From Alphaproteobacteria bacterium (GTDB lineage: Bacteria > Pseudomonadota > Alphaproteobacteria > Rhizobiales > Hyphomicrobiaceae): DNA of 9,310 bases. The stretch is taken from positions 1 through 9,310 of the forward strand of contig VBAB01000134.1 in NCBI GenBank assembly GCA_005888525.1, written 5' to 3'. A model generated the notes under the pieces. It was not told the DNA's origin. It ran no database searches and was given only the letters and a program-made list of their open reading frames with translations. The position numbers and the translations under genes are program-made. This document shows positions 6,915 to 9,310 of this stretch, one piece after another. How positions within the stretch are numbered: the stretch's first letter is position 1; every line of letters begins with the position of its first letter.

Positions 6915-6985
6915 AATGGGTCATCGCTTCGCATTGCATCATCGCTGACGCTCGACGCGACCTGCGCCGCGCACAATCCGACCCG

Positions 6986-8317
6986 CTAACCCCCCTTCTT
7001 CTGTTCGGCCGGGGGGGCCGCGGCCACGGGTCTGGCGAACATGTCGGCGGTGATGGCTTCGTACCAGCCGATGCTCTCCTGATAGTTCTGCTTGCGCACG
7101 TCGGCGGGCTCGCCCTTCTGCGACACGAACCCACCGGAGGGGTCGAGCTTGCCGTCCTTGGGCGCGTAGTTGGCGCCGATCTTGACGTTGTCGTCGGGCG
7201 CCAGCAGCGACCAGCAGGTGTTGCGGTAGCGCGCTGGGAACCGCTCTTTCTTGGCGAGGTCGGCGAGAATATCGGACGCCACGACTTTGGCCTGGCTGTT
7301 GGCCGAGAACGCCGACTTGGGCATTTCCACGGCGATCGCCGCATCGCCCAGCACGTACACGTCCTTCACTTTCTTGGAGGCGAAATTGTCTGGATTGACC
7401 GGGCACCAGTCCCCCTCGGTGCAGCCCGCCTTGACGGCGATCTCGCCGGCGCGCTGCTGGGGAATGACGTTGGCCACGTCCGCCTTCACCCGCTTGCCGG
7501 CCTTGGTGACGATCTCCTTGGTCTTGGGATCGAGGCTCGCCACCGAGAAATCGTCGATCTCCGTGCTCAGATTGAGCTCGATGATGTCCTTGTAATACCT
7601 CTCGAAGGCTTCCGAGATCACCGGCTGCTTGGAGAAGGCTTTCTTGGGGTCGAGGATCACCAGCTTCGATTTCGGCTTCCTGGTCTTCAGGTAGTGCGCG
7701 ATCATGCACGCCCGCTCGTAAGGACCGGGCGGGCAGCGATAGGGATTGTTGGGCGGCACAAGCACAACCGTGCCCCCGTCGCGCATCGCTAGCAGCTGCT
7801 GCTTGAGCTGGCGCTTGCCCACGGCCGCGGTCGTGTAGGCGTGCGGCATGATGCGGGATACCTCGCGCGAATAGCCTTGGATGCTGTCGTATTTGATGTC
7901 GATGCCGGGCGAGAGCACGAGCCTGTCGTATCTGTAGCTGCGGCCGCCCTTGGTCTTCACCATCTTCTTCGAGGTATCGACGTCGGTTGCCGTGTCGTGG
8001 ACCACCTTGATACCGAGCCGCCCGAGACCACCGTACGCGTGGTTGAGCGATTCCAGGGTGCGAAAGCCCCCGAGATAGAGATTGGAGAAGAACGAGGAGC
8101 TGTAGATAGGATTGGTCTCGATCAGCGTGACGTCGAGCTCCGGCGCGTCCTTCTTGATGTAGTGGGCCACCGTCGCGCCGCCCGCCCCTCCGCCAACGAT
8201 CACCACTTTCGCGGCCCCCTGCGCCACGGCGAACGGCGACCAGCCCGACGACGCCAGCGCACCCAAGCCGCCGGCCCCCGCAAGCTTGGCAAAATCCCTT
8301 CTGGAGATTTCCGACAT
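6986..8317 (-). CDS. fccB: Flavocytochrome c sulfide dehydrogenase, flavoprotein subunit (SoxF-like)
   Basis: This 443-residue periplasmic flavoprotein oxidises sulfide to sulfur and passes electrons to a cytochrome c. A Tat signal begins with SRRDFAKLAG (5-14). The FAD-binding site VVIVGGGAGG (38-47), SPGID (136-140) and VLGDAAIA (322-329) place it in the disulfide-reductase-like family. The redox cysteine pair of FccB is present: C195 in RCPPGPYER and C368 in RNTCWSLLAP. WCPV (C305) and SANSQAKV also match, and the FCSD flavin-binding domain occupies about 370-440. The cysteine that anchors FAD covalently in Allochromatium FccB aligns with S75 (SFFSNLYLGG), so FAD is probably held non-covalently. 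The start has AGGGAG at 8324-8329, six bases upstream, and a good promoter. It is convergent with the cytochrome gene and divergent from soxY. The name soxF would be equally defensible. Confidence 0.93.
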   Translation of the reverse strand: MSEISRRDFAKLAGAGGLGALASSGWSPFAVAQGAAKVVIVGGGAGGATVAHYIKKDAPELDVTLIETNPIYSSSFFSNLYLGGFRTLESLNHAYGGLGRLGIKVVHDTATDVDTSKKMVKTKGGRSYRYDRLVLSPGIDIKYDSIQGYSREVSRIMPHAYTTAAVGKRQLKQQLLAMRDGGTVVLVPPNNPYRCPPGPYERACMIAHYLKTRKPKSKLVILDPKKAFSKQPVISEAFERYYKDIIELNLSTEIDDFSVASLDPKTKEIVTKAGKRVKADVANVIPQQRAGEIAVKAGCTEGDWCPVNPDNFASKKVKDVYVLGDAAIAVEMPKSAFSANSQAKVVASDILADLAKKERFPARYRNTCWSLLAPDDNVKIGANYAPKDGKLDPSGGFVSQKGEPADVRKQNYQESIGWYEAITADMFARPVAAAPPAEQKKGG

Positions 8318-8376
8318 CTTTCACTCCCTGCGCGCTTGCCGCAGCAGCGGCTTGGCGTTGTGCCTTGCGCGCGCGC

Positions 8377-8404
8377 ATTCTAGGATGTTAGGGGCTGTTG
8401 GCAA
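8377..8404 (-). promoter_or_regulatory. Likely fccB promoter
   Basis: Reading the minus strand, TTGCCA (8399-8404), a 16-base spacer and TAGAAT (8377-8382) match the housekeeping consensus at five of six positions in each box. It lies about 60 bases upstream of the fccB ATG. This is the best promoter match seen in the window. Confidence 0.6.
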
Positions 8405-8419
8405 TGCGCGGCCGAGCCG

Positions 8420-8446
8420 CCAGGCCCGCGCGGACCGCGGGCCTGG
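8420..8446. promoter_or_regulatory. 11-bp-arm inverted repeat between fccB and soxY
   Basis: CCAGGCCCGCG (8420-8430) and CGCGGGCCTGG (8436-8446) are perfect reverse complements around CGGAC. It sits in the gap between divergent genes, 16 bp beyond the fccB -35 box and 60 bp before the soxY start. It could be an operator shared by both genes or a hairpin in a soxY leader. It has no T-run and follows no gene end, so a terminator is unlikely. Confidence 0.5.
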
Positions 8447-8494
8447 GTCTTGATGGGCCTGGAACGAAGGGCGGCGGCTCCTACATTAGGGGCG

Positions 8495-8500
8495 AGGGAG
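8495..8500 (+). promoter_or_regulatory. Ribosome binding site that decides the soxY start
   Basis: AGGGAG is six bases before the GTG at 8507-8509. Upstream ATGs in the same frame (8450-8456 area) have no such site and would put extra charged residues before the Tat signal; the later GTG at 8519 is too far away. Confidence 0.75.
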
Positions 8501-8506
8501 AAACGC

Positions 8507-8980
8507 GTGAGGCTCGCGGTGCATTCCAGCAGGCTCAGTCGACGTGAATTTGCCCTGGGCGCCGGCGCGGGGATCGCCGTCTTGGGGTTGCCTTTCGCCG
8601 TGGTGGGGCAAGACCCGTCGCAGGGCTGGGAGCAGGCCGTCAAGAAGGTGCTGGGCGACGCCAAGCCCATAGAGGGCAAGGTGCTGATCGACATGCCCGA
8701 AATCGCCGAGAACGGCAACACGGTGCCCTTCACGATCTCCGTCGACAGCCCCATGTCCGAGACGGACCGCGTCAAGGTCATCCACATCATTGCCACGGCC
8801 AATCCGCAGCCCGGCGTGGCTGTGTTCCGCTTCTCGCCGTTGTCGGGCAAGGCGACGGTTGCAGGCCGCATGCGCCTCGCCCGCACCCAGGACGTCATCG
8901 GCATCGCCGAGCTGAGCGACGGACGGTTCCTGACGAGCAAGCGCAACGTCAAGGTGACGATCGGCGGTTGCGGCGGCTAG
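8507..8980 (+). CDS. soxY: Thiosulfate-oxidation carrier protein SoxY
   Basis: This 157-residue protein is the sulfur-carrying half of SoxYZ. Sulfur intermediates are bound to the cysteine near its C-terminus while SoxAX, SoxB and SoxCD act on them in the periplasm. The defining C-terminal GGCGG is present, with C155 as the carrier residue. A Tat signal SRREFALGAG (11-20) followed by a hydrophobic stretch directs export; SoxZ lacks a signal and would travel with it. The beta-sandwich body includes ENGNTVPFTISVDSPM (68-83) and the typical SoxY segment before GGCGG. A GTG start is chosen on the ribosome binding site. Length is usual for the family (about 150). It is followed by soxZ after an 86-bp gap that holds a long inverted repeat. 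Confidence 0.95.
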   Translation: MRLAVHSSRLSRREFALGAGAGIAVLGLPFAVVGQDPSQGWEQAVKKVLGDAKPIEGKVLIDMPEIAENGNTVPFTISVDSPMSETDRVKVIHIIATANPQPGVAVFRFSPLSGKATVAGRMRLARTQDVIGIAELSDGRFLTSKRNVKVTIGGCGG

Positions 8981-8986
8981 TGTTGT

Positions 8987-9041
8987 GTCTCGGAATTGCC
9001 GATGAACACCAAGCCGCGAAGGTGGTCGGCAATTCCGAGAC
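8987..9041. repeat. Perfect 16-bp-arm inverted repeat between soxY and soxZ
   Basis: GTCTCGGAATTGCCGA (8987-9002) and TCGGCAATTCCGAGAC (9026-9041) are perfect reverse complements. Inside, CACC (9007-9010) can pair with GGTG (9021-9024). It starts six bases after the soxY stop and ends 25 bases before the soxZ ATG. There is no T-run after it, so it is not a standard intrinsic terminator. In the soxYZ transcript it would form a stable stem that may protect soxY mRNA or change the soxY:soxZ ratio; it could also be a copy of a mobile intergenic repeat. Confidence 0.85.
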
Positions 9042-9066
9042 GCCACAGGCGGGAGCTGGAAGCATC

Positions 9067-9310
9067 ATGGCCAAAGCACGCATCAAGCTGCCCGACAGCG
9101 CCAAGGTCGGCGACGTCATCGAGGTCAAGACCCTCATCTCGCACGTCATGGAGACGGGCCAACGCAAGGACGCCGACGGCAAGACCATCCCGCGCAGCAT
9201 CATCAACCTGTTCACGGCCACGTTTGCCGGCGCGGAGGTCTTCACCGCGGAACTGCACCCCGGCATATCAGCCAATCCCTATCTCTCCTTCTTCATGAAG
9301 GTGCCGGGAC
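9067..9310 (+). CDS. soxZ: Thiosulfate-oxidation protein SoxZ, cut by the window end
   Basis: The first 81 residues of SoxZ are visible, out of roughly 100 in the family. It begins MAKARIKLPDSAKVGDVIEVKTLI and contains the signature stretch IPRSIINLFTATFAG (41-55), then HPGISANPYLSFFMKVPG (64-81), all typical of SoxZ. SoxZ forms a heterodimer with SoxY and is carried to the periplasm by the Tat signal of SoxY; no signal is seen here, as expected. The ATG at 9067-9069 is preceded by a modest GGAAG-like site (9058-9062). The frame is still open at the window edge with no sign of damage. Confidence 0.93.
   Translation, partial: MAKARIKLPDSAKVGDVIEVKTLISHVMETGQRKDADGKTIPRSIINLFTATFAGAEVFTAELHPGISANPYLSFFMKVPG

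Noticed and set aside
6915..6985. Bidirectional terminator between the convergent cytochrome c and fccB genes
   Set aside because: I looked for a stem with a T-run and found none in these 71 bases.
8987..9041. Intrinsic terminator after soxY
   Set aside because: The stem is long, but no run of T follows it on either strand, and the next gene is the obligate partner soxZ.

Overview
The window is GC-rich and gene-dense. It looks like part of the chromosome of an alphaproteobacterium, most likely of the Hyphomicrobiales/Rhizobiales type, that can oxidise reduced sulfur. This is judged from protein style, the GC-rich codon use, and the short palindromic 'cccttctcccc...ggggagaagg' repeats that are common in that group. 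Two metabolic modules lie side by side.

Left two thirds (about 138-6331, all on the minus strand): a fatty-acid beta-oxidation cluster read in the order fadE -> fadJ -> fadI. FadE is the membrane-anchored acyl-CoA dehydrogenase. FadJ is the fused enoyl-CoA hydratase/3-hydroxyacyl-CoA dehydrogenase. FadI is the thiolase that pairs with FadJ. Together they cover every step of the beta-oxidation spiral after acyl-CoA formation. Both gaps in the cluster carry palindromic repeats: a 27-bp GGTGTCAGACCC-type palindrome present twice in opposite orientation between fadJ and fadI, and a four-part inverted-repeat cluster between fadE and fadJ. A 22-bp near-perfect palindrome (6401-6422) overlaps a possible fadE promoter and is the best operator candidate in the window.

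Right third (about 6585-9310): a sulfur-oxidation module. It holds a small exported monoheme cytochrome c (plus strand), a Tat-exported flavocytochrome c sulfide dehydrogenase flavoprotein FccB (minus strand, convergent with the cytochrome), and then soxY and the start of soxZ (plus strand, divergent from fccB). SoxYZ is the periplasmic carrier that holds sulfur intermediates on the C-terminal GGCGG cysteine of SoxY. FccB plus the cytochrome oxidises sulfide to sulfur in the periplasm. The window ends inside soxZ.

Points worth attention: the FccB cysteine that binds FAD covalently in Allochromatium appears to be serine here; the two flavocytochrome subunits face each other instead of being co-transcribed; a perfect 16-bp-arm inverted repeat separates soxY from soxZ; and a hairpin sits between the divergent fccB and soxY genes. 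I found no RNA genes, transposase genes, CRISPR arrays or clearly undescribed gene system.
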